From Stutzerimonas balearica DSM 6083 (GTDB taxonomy: Bacteria > Pseudomonadota > Gammaproteobacteria > Pseudomonadales > Pseudomonadaceae): a stretch of DNA of 64,000 bases. The notes below the pieces were generated by a model, which was given only the letters and a program-made list of their open reading frames with translations, searched no databases and was not told the DNA's origin. The stretch's first letter is position 1; every line of letters starts with the position of its first letter. The position numbers and the translations under genes were made by a program. The stretch spans positions 2,032,001 to 2,096,000 of the forward strand of contig NZ_CP007511.1 in assembly GCF_000818015.1 (NCBI RefSeq), read 5' to 3'. This document shows positions 44,514-54,572 of this stretch, piece after piece.

Positions 44514-45917
44514 ATGTGCCTTCAAAAGAAACTGCTGGGAATCACCGCCGGCATTGTCCTGCTCGGCCAGGCATTCGCCGCTCATGCCCAGTTGCCAGAC
44601 TTCACGCCGCTGGTCGAACAGGCGTCGCCTGCGGTCGTCAATATCAGCACCAAGCAGACCCGGCCGGCTCGCGGGCCTGCCATGCAGATGCCCGACCTGG
44701 AAGACATTCCGCCGCCGTTCCGCGAGTTCTTCCGCCGCGGCTTTCCGCCGGGACAGGACCAGCCGCGCGAGGCGCAGTCGCTCGGCTCGGGTTTCATCAT
44801 TTCCGATGACGGTTATGTGCTGACCAACAACCACGTGGTGGCCGACGCCGACGAGATCATGGTGCGCCTGCCCGATCGCAGCGAGCTCGAAGCCAAGCTG
44901 GTCGGTGCCGACCCGCGTACCGACGTGGCGCTGCTGAAGATCGATGCCGACGACCTGCCGACGGTCAAGGTTGGTAAGTCCGACGACCTCAAGGCCGGCG
45001 AATGGGTGGTGGCGATCGGCTCGCCCTTCGGTTTCGACCACACGGTGACCGCGGGTGTCGTCAGCGCCACCGGCCGCAGCCTGCCCGGCGAGAGCTATGT
45101 GCCCTTCATCCAGACCGACGTGGCGATCAACCCCGGCAACTCCGGTGGGCCGCTGTTCAACCTCGAGGGTGAAGTCGTCGGCATCAACTCGCAGATCTTC
45201 ACCCGTTCGGGCGGCTTCATGGGGCTGTCATTCGCCATCCCGATCGACGTCGCCATGGATGTGGCCAACCAGCTGCGCACCAGCGGCAAGGTCAGCCGTG
45301 GCTGGCTGGGTGTATCGATCCAGGAAGTGAACAAGGACCTCGCCGACTCCTTCGGCCTCGAGCGTCCGGCCGGCGCCCTCGTCGCTCAGGTCATGGACGG
45401 CAGCCCGGCTGCCAAGGGTGGCCTGCAGGTCGGTGACGTCATCGTCAGCATGGACGGCAAGCCGATCATCATGTCGGCCGACCTGCCGCATCTGGTCGGT
45501 GCGCTCAAGCCGGGAACCGAGGCGACCTTCCAGGTAGTGCGCAACGGTGAGCGCAAGAAGCTGGAGATCAAGGTCGGCGCCATGCCCGATGACGAGAGCC
45601 TGGCGGGCATCGAGGACGGCAGCGGCGCGGCAGCCAGCAGCAACCGCCTGGGTGTGACCGTGGCCGAGCTGTCGGCTGAGCAGAAGCAGGGCCTGGAGAT
45701 CGAGTCCGGGGTGATCATCCGCGAGCTGCAGAACGGTCCGGCGGCGATGATCGGCCTGCGTCCGGGTGACGTCATCACGCACCTGAACAACCAGGCGATC
45801 AACTCGGTGAAGACCTTCAGCAAGGTTGTGGCGGACCTGCCAAAGAATCGCTCGGTGTCGATGCGCGTAGTGCGTCAGGGCCGCGCGAGCTTCATCACCT
45901 TCCGCCTGCCGAACTGA
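44514..45917 (+). CDS. mucD: Periplasmic serine protease, DegP/MucD type
   Basis: A 467-residue HtrA-family protease/chaperone. Signal peptide ends near residue 25 (FAAHAQ). Catalytic triad: H107 (NNHVVADAD), D137 (TDVALLKID) and S210 (GNSGGPLF); two PDZ domains follow (LGVSIQEVN; LGVTVAELSAEQ). It is close to Pseudomonas MucD throughout (SLGSGFIISDDGY, GGFMGLSFAIPID). MucD normally sits in the algU-mucABCD operon; here it is alone, after an MFS gene and a 407-bp gap, and ends at a terminator. It may be a second copy or a relocated one. The start is the ATG at 44514, with a loose GGGAG site. Confidence 0.9.
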   Translation: MCLQKKLLGITAGIVLLGQAFAAHAQLPDFTPLVEQASPAVVNISTKQTRPARGPAMQMPDLEDIPPPFREFFRRGFPPGQDQPREAQSLGSGFIISDDGYVLTNNHVVADADEIMVRLPDRSELEAKLVGADPRTDVALLKIDADDLPTVKVGKSDDLKAGEWVVAIGSPFGFDHTVTAGVVSATGRSLPGESYVPFIQTDVAINPGNSGGPLFNLEGEVVGINSQIFTRSGGFMGLSFAIPIDVAMDVANQLRTSGKVSRGWLGVSIQEVNKDLADSFGLERPAGALVAQVMDGSPAAKGGLQVGDVIVSMDGKPIIMSADLPHLVGALKPGTEATFQVVRNGERKKLEIKVGAMPDDESLAGIEDGSGAAASSNRLGVTVAELSAEQKQGLEIESGVIIRELQNGPAAMIGLRPGDVITHLNNQAINSVKTFSKVVADLPKNRSVSMRVVRQGRASFITFRLPN

Positions 45918-45931
45918 TACTCCCCCCACTA

Positions 45932-45962
45932 GGCCCGCGAACACCGCGGGCCTTCTGCTTTT
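45932..45962 (+). terminator. Intrinsic terminator after mucD
   Basis: GGCCCGCG-AACAC-CGCGGGCC, an 8-bp perfect stem, followed by TTCTGCTTTT. Confidence 0.82.
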
Positions 45963-46045
45963 CAGCACTCTGATCATGGCGCGGTGCGATTTCTGCTCTA
46001 GATTTAGCGGTGAGTCGCTATGCAAAGACTCCCAAGGAGCTAGAC

Positions 46046-46825
46046 ATGCAGAACACCGATACCGCTGCGCGAAGCCAGCCGGTGAACCTCAACAAGTGTC
46101 ACAACTGCGCACTGCGCAGGAGCTGTCTGCCAAGCGGCCTGCAGGATGCGGCCATGCTGGCGCTGGAAGGCATCATCAAGCACAACCGCCGCTTGTTGAG
46201 AAACGAACACCTCTACCATGCCGGCGAGCCGATGCAGCAGATCTATGCGGTGCGATCCGGGGCGTTCAAGACCTACCTGTTCGGTGCCGATGGCAGCGAG
46301 CTGATCACCGGCTTCGTCATGCCCGGCCAGCTGCTGGGCCTGGATGCGCTCAGCGATCGGTACTTCCCCAGCCATGCAGTGGCTCTGGAAACCTCCGTCG
46401 TCTGCCTGATTCCGCTGCCGCAGCTCGAACTGCTGGCCGGGACCGATGCGCACCTGCGCATGACCTTGCTGCGCTCGCTGAGCCGGGAGCTGCAGGGCGA
46501 AAAGGAGCACCTGGGCAGCAACCGTGAGACCGCCGGGCCGCGGCTGCTCGCATTTCTGCTCGAGATGTCGGCACGCCAGAGCCGGCGCGGGCTCTCCCCT
46601 GCCTACCTCAACCTCCCGATGACCCGTGCGGAGATCGGCAATTACCTCGGCCTGACGACCGAGACGATCAGCCGCCTGTTCACCCGCTACCGGCAACTCG
46701 GGCTTCTCGAATGTACCGGTCGCGAGGTGCATCTGCTGGACCTGGACGCGCTCCACCAGCAGCTGCAGTATCGGCCCCGGCGCCTGCAGAACTGGCCGGC
46801 CGACAGCGCCTCCCTGGCAAGCTGA
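46046..46825 (+). CDS. FNR/Anr-type oxygen-sensing transcriptional regulator
   Basis: A 259-residue Crp/Fnr regulator. Cysteines C18, C21 and C27 (C-x2-C-x5-C, KCHNCALRRSC) and C120 (SVVC) reproduce the four ligands of the FNR 4Fe-4S cluster, so it should sense oxygen. The HTH recognition helix LTTETISRLF has the E-x2-SR of FNR, expected to bind TTGAT-N4-ATCAA. A CAAGGAG site precedes the ATG at 46046. It is convergent with fdhE, so it neighbours the formate dehydrogenase operon it may regulate. A genome with several FNR paralogs (Anr, Dnr types) is likely. Confidence 0.88.
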   Translation: MQNTDTAARSQPVNLNKCHNCALRRSCLPSGLQDAAMLALEGIIKHNRRLLRNEHLYHAGEPMQQIYAVRSGAFKTYLFGADGSELITGFVMPGQLLGLDALSDRYFPSHAVALETSVVCLIPLPQLELLAGTDAHLRMTLLRSLSRELQGEKEHLGSNRETAGPRLLAFLLEMSARQSRRGLSPAYLNLPMTRAEIGNYLGLTTETISRLFTRYRQLGLLECTGREVHLLDLDALHQQLQYRPRRLQNWPADSASLAS

Positions 46826-46871
46826 ACCAGCCATCGCGCGCGGCGGCGGGACGGGCAGCCGGTTCTGCTGG

Positions 46872-47810
46872 TCAGTCGCCCAGTACCAACAACGGATTGA
46901 GCCCGCCGCGCGCATACTCCCCACCCTCCCCCAGCGCCAGGTCTAGCGCCAGGCTGGCCAGGTCATCGGCCAGCGGCTCGGCATGCCCGTCCTGGTCGCG
47001 GGCGATCAGCTTGCGATAGCCGTGACAGTCCCCGCAGGCCTCGGCCTGGACCGGCAGGTAAGGCTTGCCGTGCTCATCGTCGAGAGCCAGATAGCGCAGC
47101 TTTGCGCCTTCGCCACACAGGCTGCAGCGCAGCCGTTCCAGGTGCCACTGGCTCGAGCACAAACCACAGTGCAGGTAGCGCACGCCGCTACGGTGCTGTT
47201 CGTTGTGCACCACGCTGACCACCGCCTCCGCCCCGCAGCATGGGCAGAGCGTGCGGGCCTCGCCGGCCAGCCGCGCCGGTGGCCTGGGTAGGTTGACAGC
47301 AAGCCGTACCCAGCTGACCTGCAGCGCCGCCGCAACCAGGGGCTGCAGGCCGCGCAACGCCGGCTCGGCAGCCCGACCGTCCAGCGCCCGCTCGGCGAGC
47401 GCTTCCAATGTCGACTCGGGGAGCTGTCGCAGCTGCTGCAACAGTGGACGCTGCCGTTGCCCGGCATGCAGGTCAAGGCTCTCGAGAATGGTCTGAAGGT
47501 CGGTGCGCCAGTCCAGATCGCGGCGCAGCGCTGTGTGGCCCAGCGGTGGCAGGCCGTGTTCGAGTGCGGCGTCAAAGGCATCCGCGGGGGGCTGCCAGGC
47601 CAGCTTGCGCTCGCTCAGCGCCAGGTGCTGGGCCTGGGCGACGCGGGCCATGAACGACAGGTACTCGTCGAGCGCCGGCACGCGGATGACCAGATCTCGC
47701 AGCCGCGCCGCGCGTCGTGCGAAGACCTCGCCATCGGGCAGGACGACCTCCGGTGGCTCCATGATCACCGATGGTGCGCTACCAAAATCGTGGCTTCCCT
47801 TCTGCCTCAT
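46872..47810 (-). CDS. fdhE: Formate dehydrogenase accessory protein
   Basis: A 312-residue cytosolic protein needed for assembly of respiratory formate dehydrogenase. Four rubredoxin-like CxxC motifs (CPCCGAEA, CGLCSSQWH, CSLCGEGA, CGDCHGYRK) bind iron or zinc. It overlaps the fdnI stop by four bases and is the last gene of fdnGHI-fdhE. Confidence 0.93.
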   Translation of the reverse strand: MRQKGSHDFGSAPSVIMEPPEVVLPDGEVFARRAARLRDLVIRVPALDEYLSFMARVAQAQHLALSERKLAWQPPADAFDAALEHGLPPLGHTALRRDLDWRTDLQTILESLDLHAGQRQRPLLQQLRQLPESTLEALAERALDGRAAEPALRGLQPLVAAALQVSWVRLAVNLPRPPARLAGEARTLCPCCGAEAVVSVVHNEQHRSGVRYLHCGLCSSQWHLERLRCSLCGEGAKLRYLALDDEHGKPYLPVQAEACGDCHGYRKLIARDQDGHAEPLADDLASLALDLALGEGGEYARGGLNPLLVLGD

Positions 47811-48511
47811 GTGTGGCGTCTCCTGATGTTCTCGTCGTCAGGTTCGTGCCCCGGCAGCGCGCTGCCGCCGCCGTGGCGCTCGCCGCGCATCACCTCTTCG
47901 TACCACAGCGAATGGTGATGGCGGGCCCAGGCATGGCTTACGCGCCCCCGGGTCATCGCGCGAATCGAGCCCTTGACCCAGATCGCCGAGTACACGTGGA
48001 TCATCAGCGTGACGATGGCGACAAAGGCGACCAGGGCATGCAGCATCGCCGCGAAGCGCAACAGGTTGCGTGGCATGGCCATGGCGAAGTACGGCTGCCA
48101 GATGATGATTCCGGTCACCAGCAGCGCGGGCACGCAGAGCAGGAAGATCCAGTACACAAGCTTCTGCCCGGCATTGTTCTGCCCCACCGGCGGCAGTCGG
48201 TCATCGCGATTGTTCAGCACGTCGCCGATCTGCCGCGCCCACTGCACGTCATGGCGGCGAAACAGATTGGCTTTGAAGAAGCGCACCGCCTGGATCACGA
48301 AGAACAGGCACATGAACACCCCGATGAAGGGGTGAACGATGCGCGTGGCCTGCGGCCCGCCAAACAGCGCGGTCAGCCAGAAGAACGCCGGGTAGAACAG
48401 CGCCAGGCCGCTGAGCGTGAGCAGTACGAAGCTGATCGCGATGATCCAGTGATTGGCCCGCGACCAGGGCCCATAACGCAGGATGCCCTTGCGTGCGTTG
48501 GAATGGCTCAT
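47807..48511 (-). CDS. fdnI: Formate dehydrogenase cytochrome b556 (gamma) subunit
   Basis: A 234-residue membrane cytochrome b with four hydrophobic segments. Heme-ligand histidines lie in [46 protein letters not shown] and [12 protein letters not shown]. It takes electrons from the beta subunit and reduces quinone. Overlaps fdnH and fdhE by four bases each. Confidence 0.93.
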   Translation of the reverse strand: MSHSNARKGILRYGPWSRANHWIIAISFVLLTLSGLALFYPAFFWLTALFGGPQATRIVHPFIGVFMCLFFVIQAVRFFKANLFRRHDVQWARQIGDVLNNRDDRLPPVGQNNAGQKLVYWIFLLCVPALLVTGIIIWQPYFAMAMPRNLLRFAAMLHALVAFVAIVTLMIHVYSAIWVKGSIRAMTRGRVSHAWARHHHSLWYEEVMRGERHGGGSALPGHEPDDENIRRRHT

Positions 48512-49446
48512 GGGCGCCGCTCCTCGTCGCGGCGGTCACGCTCGCGCTCAGCCGCCGCCTGCTCTGCATCGGGATCGTCCTCGGGCTCTTCCTTCGGTCC
48601 CTTGGTCATGTAATGGAAGAAGCCGGCGAGCACCGAAACGCCGAGCACGGCCGACATCACCGGCTTGGTGATGCCCTTCCAGACCTCGACCATGGGGCTG
48701 ATGTGCGGGTCCTTCGGCAGGCCGCTGTAGATCTCCGGTTTGTCCGCGTGGTGCAACACGTAGACCACATGGGTGCCGCCGACCCCGGCGGGGTCGTAGA
48801 TGCCGGCATTGTCGAAGCCGCGCTGCTTGAGCTTCTCGACCCGGTGGGCGCCGTAGTCGAGCATCTGGTCCTTGGTGCCGAACATGATCGCCGAGGTCGG
48901 GCAGCTCTTCACGCAGGCCGGTTCGAGCCCGTGGTAGACGCGATCCGAGCAGAGCGTGCACTTGTAGGCGCGGTTGTCCTTTTTCGAAATGCGCGGAATG
49001 TTGAACGGACAACCGGCCACGCAGTAGCCGCAGCCGATGCAGTTCTCCTGGTTGAAGTCGACGATGCCGTTGGCGTACTGCACGATCGCCCCCGGCGACG
49101 GGCAGGCCTTCAGGCAGCCCGGCTCGGCGCAGTGCATGCAATTGTCCTTGCGGATCAGCCACTCGAGGTCGCCGGCCTCGTTCTCGTACTCGGAAAAGCG
49201 CATCACCTCGAACGACGAAGGGGTCAGGTCCTGCGGCGCGTTGTAGGTGCCGTCGCATTCGCCGACCTCGTCGCGCAGGTCGTTCCATTCCATGCAGGCG
49301 ACCTGGCAGGCCTTGCAGCCGATGCACACCGACACGTCGATGAGCTTGGTGACCTTTTCCACGCCACCTTCGCGCAGATGCGGCGAAGGCGTCGTGGTCG
49401 CCGAGCGGGCGATGATGTTCTGCAGGTTGATCTGGCTACCTTGCAT
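48508..49446 (-). CDS. fdnH: Formate dehydrogenase iron-sulfur (beta) subunit
   Basis: A 312-residue electron-transfer subunit with four 4Fe-4S motifs ([44 protein letters not shown]...CVKSCP), and one C-terminal transmembrane helix ([15 protein letters not shown]) that anchors it from the periplasmic side. It follows fdnG by 13 bp. Confidence 0.95.
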   Translation of the reverse strand: MQGSQINLQNIIARSATTTPSPHLREGGVEKVTKLIDVSVCIGCKACQVACMEWNDLRDEVGECDGTYNAPQDLTPSSFEVMRFSEYENEAGDLEWLIRKDNCMHCAEPGCLKACPSPGAIVQYANGIVDFNQENCIGCGYCVAGCPFNIPRISKKDNRAYKCTLCSDRVYHGLEPACVKSCPTSAIMFGTKDQMLDYGAHRVEKLKQRGFDNAGIYDPAGVGGTHVVYVLHHADKPEIYSGLPKDPHISPMVEVWKGITKPVMSAVLGVSVLAGFFHYMTKGPKEEPEDDPDAEQAAAERERDRRDEERRP

Positions 49447-49459
49447 CCGTCGCCTCCTC

Positions 49460-52400
49460 TCAAATCTTCTCGACGTTCACCAGGAACGACTTGAACTCAG
49501 GGGTCTGGGTGTTCCCGTCGCCAACGAAGGGCGTCAGGGTGTTGGTCAGGTGCGCCTTTTTCGCCACGCCGGTGAAACCCCAGTGAATGGGGATGCCGAC
49601 CTGGTGCACGGTGCGCCCGTCGATCGTCAGCGGCCGCAGGCGCTTGGTCACCACCGCCACCGCATCGATGTAGCCGCGCTTGGAGCGCACCCGGACCTTG
49701 TCGCCGGCGGCGATGCCGAGTTCCTCGGCCAGCTGCGCGCCGATCTCGACGAACTTCTCCGGCTGGACGATCGAGTTGAGCAGCACATGCGTCGTCCAGT
49801 AGTGGAAGTGCTCGGTCAGCCGGCAGGTGGTCGCCGCGTAGGGGAAGTCGCGATTGCTGCCAAAGCTGTCGCGGTCCTCGGCGAATACCCGCGCCACCGG
49901 ATTGTGATAGGCCAGCGGGTTGTTCGGGCTCAGCGGGTTGTTGTCGATGGGCGACTCCAGCGGCTCGTAGTGCTCGGGGAATGGCCCTTCGCCCAGCCAT
50001 TCGCTGGAGAAGAAATGCCCCGTGCCGCTTTCGGTGAGGATGAACGGCTTGACGCCCTGCTCGGGCGCCGCCGTGACCGGATAGTCCGGCACATCGGCGC
50101 CAACCCAGCGTTCACCGTTCCACCACACCAGCCGCCGCGCCGGGTCCCAGGGTGTACCGTCGGGGCGCGCCGAGGCGCGGTTGTAGAGGATTCGCCGGTT
50201 GAGCGGCCAGGCCCAGGCCCAGCCGAGCGTCACGCCGATGTCGTACGGGTCGGAGTTGTCGCGCCGGTCCATCATGTTGCCCTGCTCGGTCCAGGCGCCG
50301 GAGTAGATCCAGCAGCCGCACGAGGTGCTGCCATCGGCGCGCAGCTCGCCGAAGTCGTTGAGCAGCTCGCCCTTGCGACGGACCAAGCGGCCCTGGTCCT
50401 CGACATCCGCCAGCGCGCGGCCGTTGTATTCCTGCGCCAGCTCGGCCGCCGAGGGGTGCGCTTCGTCGCTGTAGTTCCAGGTGAGGTTCAGGATCGGCTC
50501 GGGGAAGGCGCCGCCCTCCTCCTGATAGAGCCGCTGCAGGCGACGGAAGACGCCGGCGAGGATACCGGTGTCGGTCATCGCCAGGCCGGGTGGCGGCGCG
50601 GCACGGTGGTGCCACTGCAGCCAGCGCGAGCTGTTGGTGATCGAGCCGTCATCCTCGGCGAAGCAGGTGGTCGGCAGGCGGAACACCTCGGTCTGGATCT
50701 GCGCCGGGTCGACGTCATTGAAGTCGCCGTGGTTCTTCCAGAACTCGCCGGTCTCGTTGGCCAGCGGGTCCATCACCACCAGCCACTTGAGCTTGGACAG
50801 CCCGTCGAGCACCTTCGCCTTGTTCGGGAACGCGGCGAGGATGTTGAAGCCCTGACAGAAGGCCCCGGTCATCTTGCCGTTGGTCATGTCGTTGACGGCG
50901 TAGAGCACGTCATAGAGCGGTTCGGACAGCTTTGGCAGCCAGTCGTAGCACCAGTTGTTCTCGGCCCTGGCGGCGTCGCCGTAGAAGGCCTTCATCATGC
51001 TGACGAAGAAGCGCTCGTAGTACTTCCAGTAGGACACCTGGTTCGGCAGCAAGGGCTCGCGCACGCGCTGCTGGATGTAGTCCTCATAGCGCTGCGCCTT
51101 GGCGTTGGGCAGCACCATGTAGCCGGGCAGGAGGTTCGACAGCAGGCCGATGTCGGTCAGCCCCTGGATGTTGGAGTGTCCGCGTAGCGCATTGACCCCG
51201 CCGCCAGGCATGCCCATGTTGCCCAGCAGCAGCTGGACCATGGCGCCGGTGCGAATGATCTGCGAGCCCACCGAATGCTGCGTCCAGCCGAGCGCGTAGA
51301 GAATGGTCATGGTCTTGTCCGGCGCGGCGCTCCCGGCGATCAGATCCCAGATCTGCAGCACGGTCTTCTGCGGGATGCCGCAGACCTTCTCGACCATTTC
51401 CACGCTGTAGCGGCTGTAGTGCCGGCGCATCAGCTGGAACACGCAGCGTGGGTGCTGCAGGGTTTCATCGCGGCGGACGAAACCCTGCTCGTCCAGGTCG
51501 AAGTTCCAGCTCGACTTGTCGTACTGATGGCGCACTTCGTCGTAGCCGGTGAACAGGCCATCCTCGAAGCCGAAGCCTTCCTTCACCAGGTGCGCGGCAT
51601 CGGTATAGCTGCGCACGTATTCATGCGCGTAGCGGTCCTGCTCGATCAGGTAACTGATCAGCCCGCCGAGAAAGACGATATCGGTCCCGGTGCGAATCCA
51701 GGTGTGGTAGTCCGCTACCGCCGTGGTGCGGTTGTAGCGCGGATCGATGGAAATCAGGATCGCATCGCTGCGCTCCTTGGCGTGCATGACCCAGCGGAAG
51801 CCCACCGGATGCGCCTCGGCCGAATTGCCGCCCATGGACAGCACGATGTTGGCATTGCGGATGTCGACCCAGGAATTGGTCATGGCACCGCGACCGAATG
51901 AAGGGGCAAGACCTGCCACCGTCGGTCCGTGTCAGACGCGCGCCTGGTTGTCGAGTTTCAGGATGCCCAGCGCCCGGGTGATCTTCTGGGTGAGGTAGGC
52001 CGTCTCGTTGGTGCAGGCCGAGGCCGCGACCATCGAGGTGGTCATCCAGCGGTTGACCAGCCTGCCCTCCTCGTCGTGGGTCTCGAAATTGCGGTCGCGG
52101 TCGTCCTTCATCAGCCGTGCGATGCGGCCGAGCGCCTCGTCCCAGGAGATGCGCTTCCACTCGTTCGAGCCGGGTTCGCGTACCTGCGGGTAGCGCACCC
52201 GCGAGTCGCTGTGGATGAAGTCGAGCACGCCGGCGCCGCGCGGGCACAGCGAGCCGCGGCTGACCGGATGGTCCGGGTCGCCCTCGACGTGGTAGATCTC
52301 GTCGCGCACGTTGATCGCGCCATCGCCTCGTGAGTACAGCAGCATGCCGCAGCCGACCGAGCAGTAAGTGCAGATGTTGCGCGTGGCGCGCGCCCCGCTG

Positions 52401-52525
52401 AGCTTGAAATGCCGCACGGAAGCGACCGCTTCGTCCGGCGCAAAGCCCATCATGGCCATGCTCGATGCACCCAGCCCGGCTGCGCCGAACTTCAGGAACT
52501 GGCGTCGGGAAACTCGGACTGCCAT
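49460..52525 (-). CDS. fdnG: Formate dehydrogenase alpha subunit, selenocysteine-containing
   Basis: A 1021-residue molybdopterin (W/Mo-bis-MGD) catalytic subunit of periplasmic formate dehydrogenase, oxidising formate to CO2. An in-frame TGA at 51934-51932 encodes selenocysteine at residue 198: the surrounding peptide reads [19 protein letters not shown], the invariant FdnG active site. Reading through this UGA the frame is intact to 49460. The N-terminus is a Tat signal (RRQFLKF), followed by a 4Fe-4S motif ([10 protein letters not shown] with a later SLCPRG). This needs SelA/B/C/D elsewhere. The interrupted frame is therefore not a pseudogene. Confidence 0.96.
51892..51934 (-). promoter_or_regulatory. 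SECIS element of fdnG
   Basis: Immediately after the UGA (51934-51932) the mRNA can fold: outer stem GACCGA (51927-51922) with TCGGTC (51897-51892), and apical stem GGCA / TGCC closing a GGTCT loop (51917-51905). The GGUCU loop is that of bacterial fdn/fdhF SECIS elements recognised by SelB. Confidence 0.85.
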
Positions 52526-52632
52526 GGCGTTCTCCTCGTTGTTCTCTGGCTATCTGAGGAGTCGACTTTGCGTCTGCATTCAGGGTTCCAGCGGTATGAC
52601 AGGCGGCGCGACCGCCTGGCGCGCCGGGTCGC

Positions 52633-53553
52633 TCAGCTGTCGTCGCGCAGCTGCTCGAGCAGCCTGCGGGTCAGCCGCTGGCGCGTGTGCGCATACGTAG
52701 CCCAGGGGTCTTCGCGCTCGGCGAGGTACGCGCGCACGTTGTCCAGCCGCCACTGATCGGCGCCTTCGAGTCGCTGCACGTCGTCCAGGCTTACCGGCAG
52801 GGACACGCCAAGGCCCGGCCGTGCACGCACCGAGTACGCCGCCACGGTGCTGGCACCCCGCTGGTTGCGCAGGTAGTCGACGAAGATGCGCCCGACCCGG
52901 TTCTGCGCGCCCATCTTGCAGGCGATGCGCGCGGGCTGCTCGCGGCCGAGGCGCTGGGTCACGCCCTGGGCGAAGGTGCGCGCGCAATCCCAGTCGGAAT
53001 ACCGATCCAGCGGCACCACGACATGCATGCCGCGCCCGCCGCTGGTCTTGAGAAAGGCCCTAAGGCCGAGTTCGTCCAGCAGTGCCAGGGTCAGTTCGGT
53101 CGCTTCGACCATGCGCGCCCAGGGCAGCGCGGGGTCAGGGTCGAGGTCGAAGATCACCCGGTCCGGCCGCTCGATGCGATCGCTGTGGGCATTCCAGGTA
53201 TGAAACTCGAGGGTGCCCATCTGCACCGCCTCGATCACGGCGCTGATCTCGTCAGCCTGGATCAGGCGCGCGTGCTCGGGGTCCAGCTTCTTGGGCAGGG
53301 CCCGCATGTGCGGCATCTTCAGGCGTCCACAGTGACGCTGGAAAAAGCTCTCGCCGGCAAGCCCTTCAGGAGCTCGCACGATGGAGAGCGGCCGCCCCGC
53401 CAGCTGTGGCATCAGCCAGTCGGCCACCTGCAGGTAGTACTCGGCGAGCGCCAGCTTGGTGGTGCCGCTGGTCGGGTCGATGACCCGCTGCGGGTTGCTG
53501 ATCCCTACCCCGCCAACCAGCGGGCGCGCGCGCCCTTTGCCCTGTGCCGCCAT
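52633..53553 (-). CDS. Stand-alone LigD-type polymerase/primase domain protein
   Basis: A 306-residue archaeo-eukaryotic primase-like polymerase, homologous to the C-terminal domain of LigD: GISNPQRVIDPTSGTTKLALAEYY, catalytic DLDPDPALPW, KTSGGRGMHVVVPL and GRIFVDYLRNQRGASTVAAYSVRARPG. It would add ribonucleotides or fill gaps during NHEJ. It follows Ku by 18 bp and precedes fdnG with 107 bp. The full LigD has its own such domain at 32.5-33.4 kb. Confidence 0.92.
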   Translation of the reverse strand: MAAQGKGRARPLVGGVGISNPQRVIDPTSGTTKLALAEYYLQVADWLMPQLAGRPLSIVRAPEGLAGESFFQRHCGRLKMPHMRALPKKLDPEHARLIQADEISAVIEAVQMGTLEFHTWNAHSDRIERPDRVIFDLDPDPALPWARMVEATELTLALLDELGLRAFLKTSGGRGMHVVVPLDRYSDWDCARTFAQGVTQRLGREQPARIACKMGAQNRVGRIFVDYLRNQRGASTVAAYSVRARPGLGVSLPVSLDDVQRLEGADQWRLDNVRAYLAEREDPWATYAHTRQRLTRRLLEQLRDDS

Positions 53554-53571
53554 GGCACCTCCGTAACCGGA

Positions 53572-54522
53572 TCAGCCGGCCTTCTTGCGCGACGAACCCT
53601 TGCGCGGCTCATCAGCCGCAGCTTTGCGCGTTCGCGTGCTCGATTTGGCGGCCGGCTTGGATTTGGACGCCGGCTTGCGAGTGCTCGCGGCGGCTTCCGG
53701 CTCGTCGTCTTCGCTCGCAGCGCGCTTGCCAGGCTTGGCCGCCAGGCTGCGCTTGAGCAGCTCGGTGAGGTCGATGACGTCCGCGCTGCGTTGGTCGACA
53801 GCCTCCTCCGGCCCGCCGACGGCCTCGAGTTTGCCCTCGCGCGCCTTTTTCTCAACCAGGTCCATGATCTGGTCCTGGAAGGTGTCCTTGTACTGCTCCG
53901 GTTTCCACTTCTCGGTCATGTCCTCGACCAGCCGCTTGGCCATGTCCAGCTCGCGTTCGGCCAGGTCGGGGTCGAGCGCCTCGTCCTTGAGTTCCAGATA
54001 CTCGACGCCGCGCACCTCTTCGGCCCAGCGCAGGGTGTTCATCACCAGCGCCTTGCCCAGCGGCATGACTACCGCCAGATGCTGCTTGTTGCGCAGCACC
54101 ACATTGGCGATGCCTACCTTGCCGGTCTGCTCGAGGGTCTCGCGCAGCAGCGCGTAGACCTTTTCGCCGCGCCGCTCGGGCGTCAGGTAATACGGCGTGT
54201 CGATGTACAGAAAGGAGATGTCGCTGGCGTCGACGAACGCGATGATGTCGAGCGTCTGCGTAGCCTTGGGGTGCGCGGCCTTGATCTCCTCGTCGCTGAT
54301 GACGACGTAGTGACCCTTCTCGTACTCCACGCCCTTGACGATGTTCTCGCTGTCGATGTCTTCGCCGGTGGTCTTGTTGATGCGCTTGTAACCGACGCGG
54401 TCCATGCTGCGCTTGTCCAGCCAGTCGAAATCGATGCCCGAACGCGTGGTAGCCGGTACCAGCGCCACGGGAATGTGCACCAGACCGAAACTGACCGCGC
54501 CTTTCCAGATCGTGCGTGGCAT
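53572..54522 (-). CDS. ku: NHEJ DNA end-binding protein Ku
   Basis: A 316-residue bacterial Ku homodimer that encircles DNA ends and recruits LigD. The signature is RTIWKGAVSFGLVHIPVAL at the N-terminus, then the YEKGHYVVISDEEI region. The C-terminal 60 residues are basic and low-complexity (KPASKSKPAAKSSTRTRKAA), an extended tail like that of some Ku proteins, probably for DNA binding. Start at the ATG with an AGAGGAG site. A longer frame upstream runs into the SDR gene and is not coding. Confidence 0.95.
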   Translation of the reverse strand: MPRTIWKGAVSFGLVHIPVALVPATTRSGIDFDWLDKRSMDRVGYKRINKTTGEDIDSENIVKGVEYEKGHYVVISDEEIKAAHPKATQTLDIIAFVDASDISFLYIDTPYYLTPERRGEKVYALLRETLEQTGKVGIANVVLRNKQHLAVVMPLGKALVMNTLRWAEEVRGVEYLELKDEALDPDLAERELDMAKRLVEDMTEKWKPEQYKDTFQDQIMDLVEKKAREGKLEAVGGPEEAVDQRSADVIDLTELLKRSLAAKPGKRAASEDDEPEAAASTRKPASKSKPAAKSSTRTRKAAADEPRKGSSRKKAG

Positions 54523-54572
54523 AGCCGCTCTCCTCTCTTGCGGGCCGGGCCTCTGGCCCGGCGCACGCCTGC

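Noticed and set aside
49247..51187. A 646-codon plus-strand frame opposite fdnG/fdnH
   Set aside because: Antisense shadow of the formate dehydrogenase genes.
49460..52525. Frameshifted or broken formate dehydrogenase
   Set aside because: The interruption is a single in-frame TGA at the conserved selenocysteine site with a SECIS hairpin.
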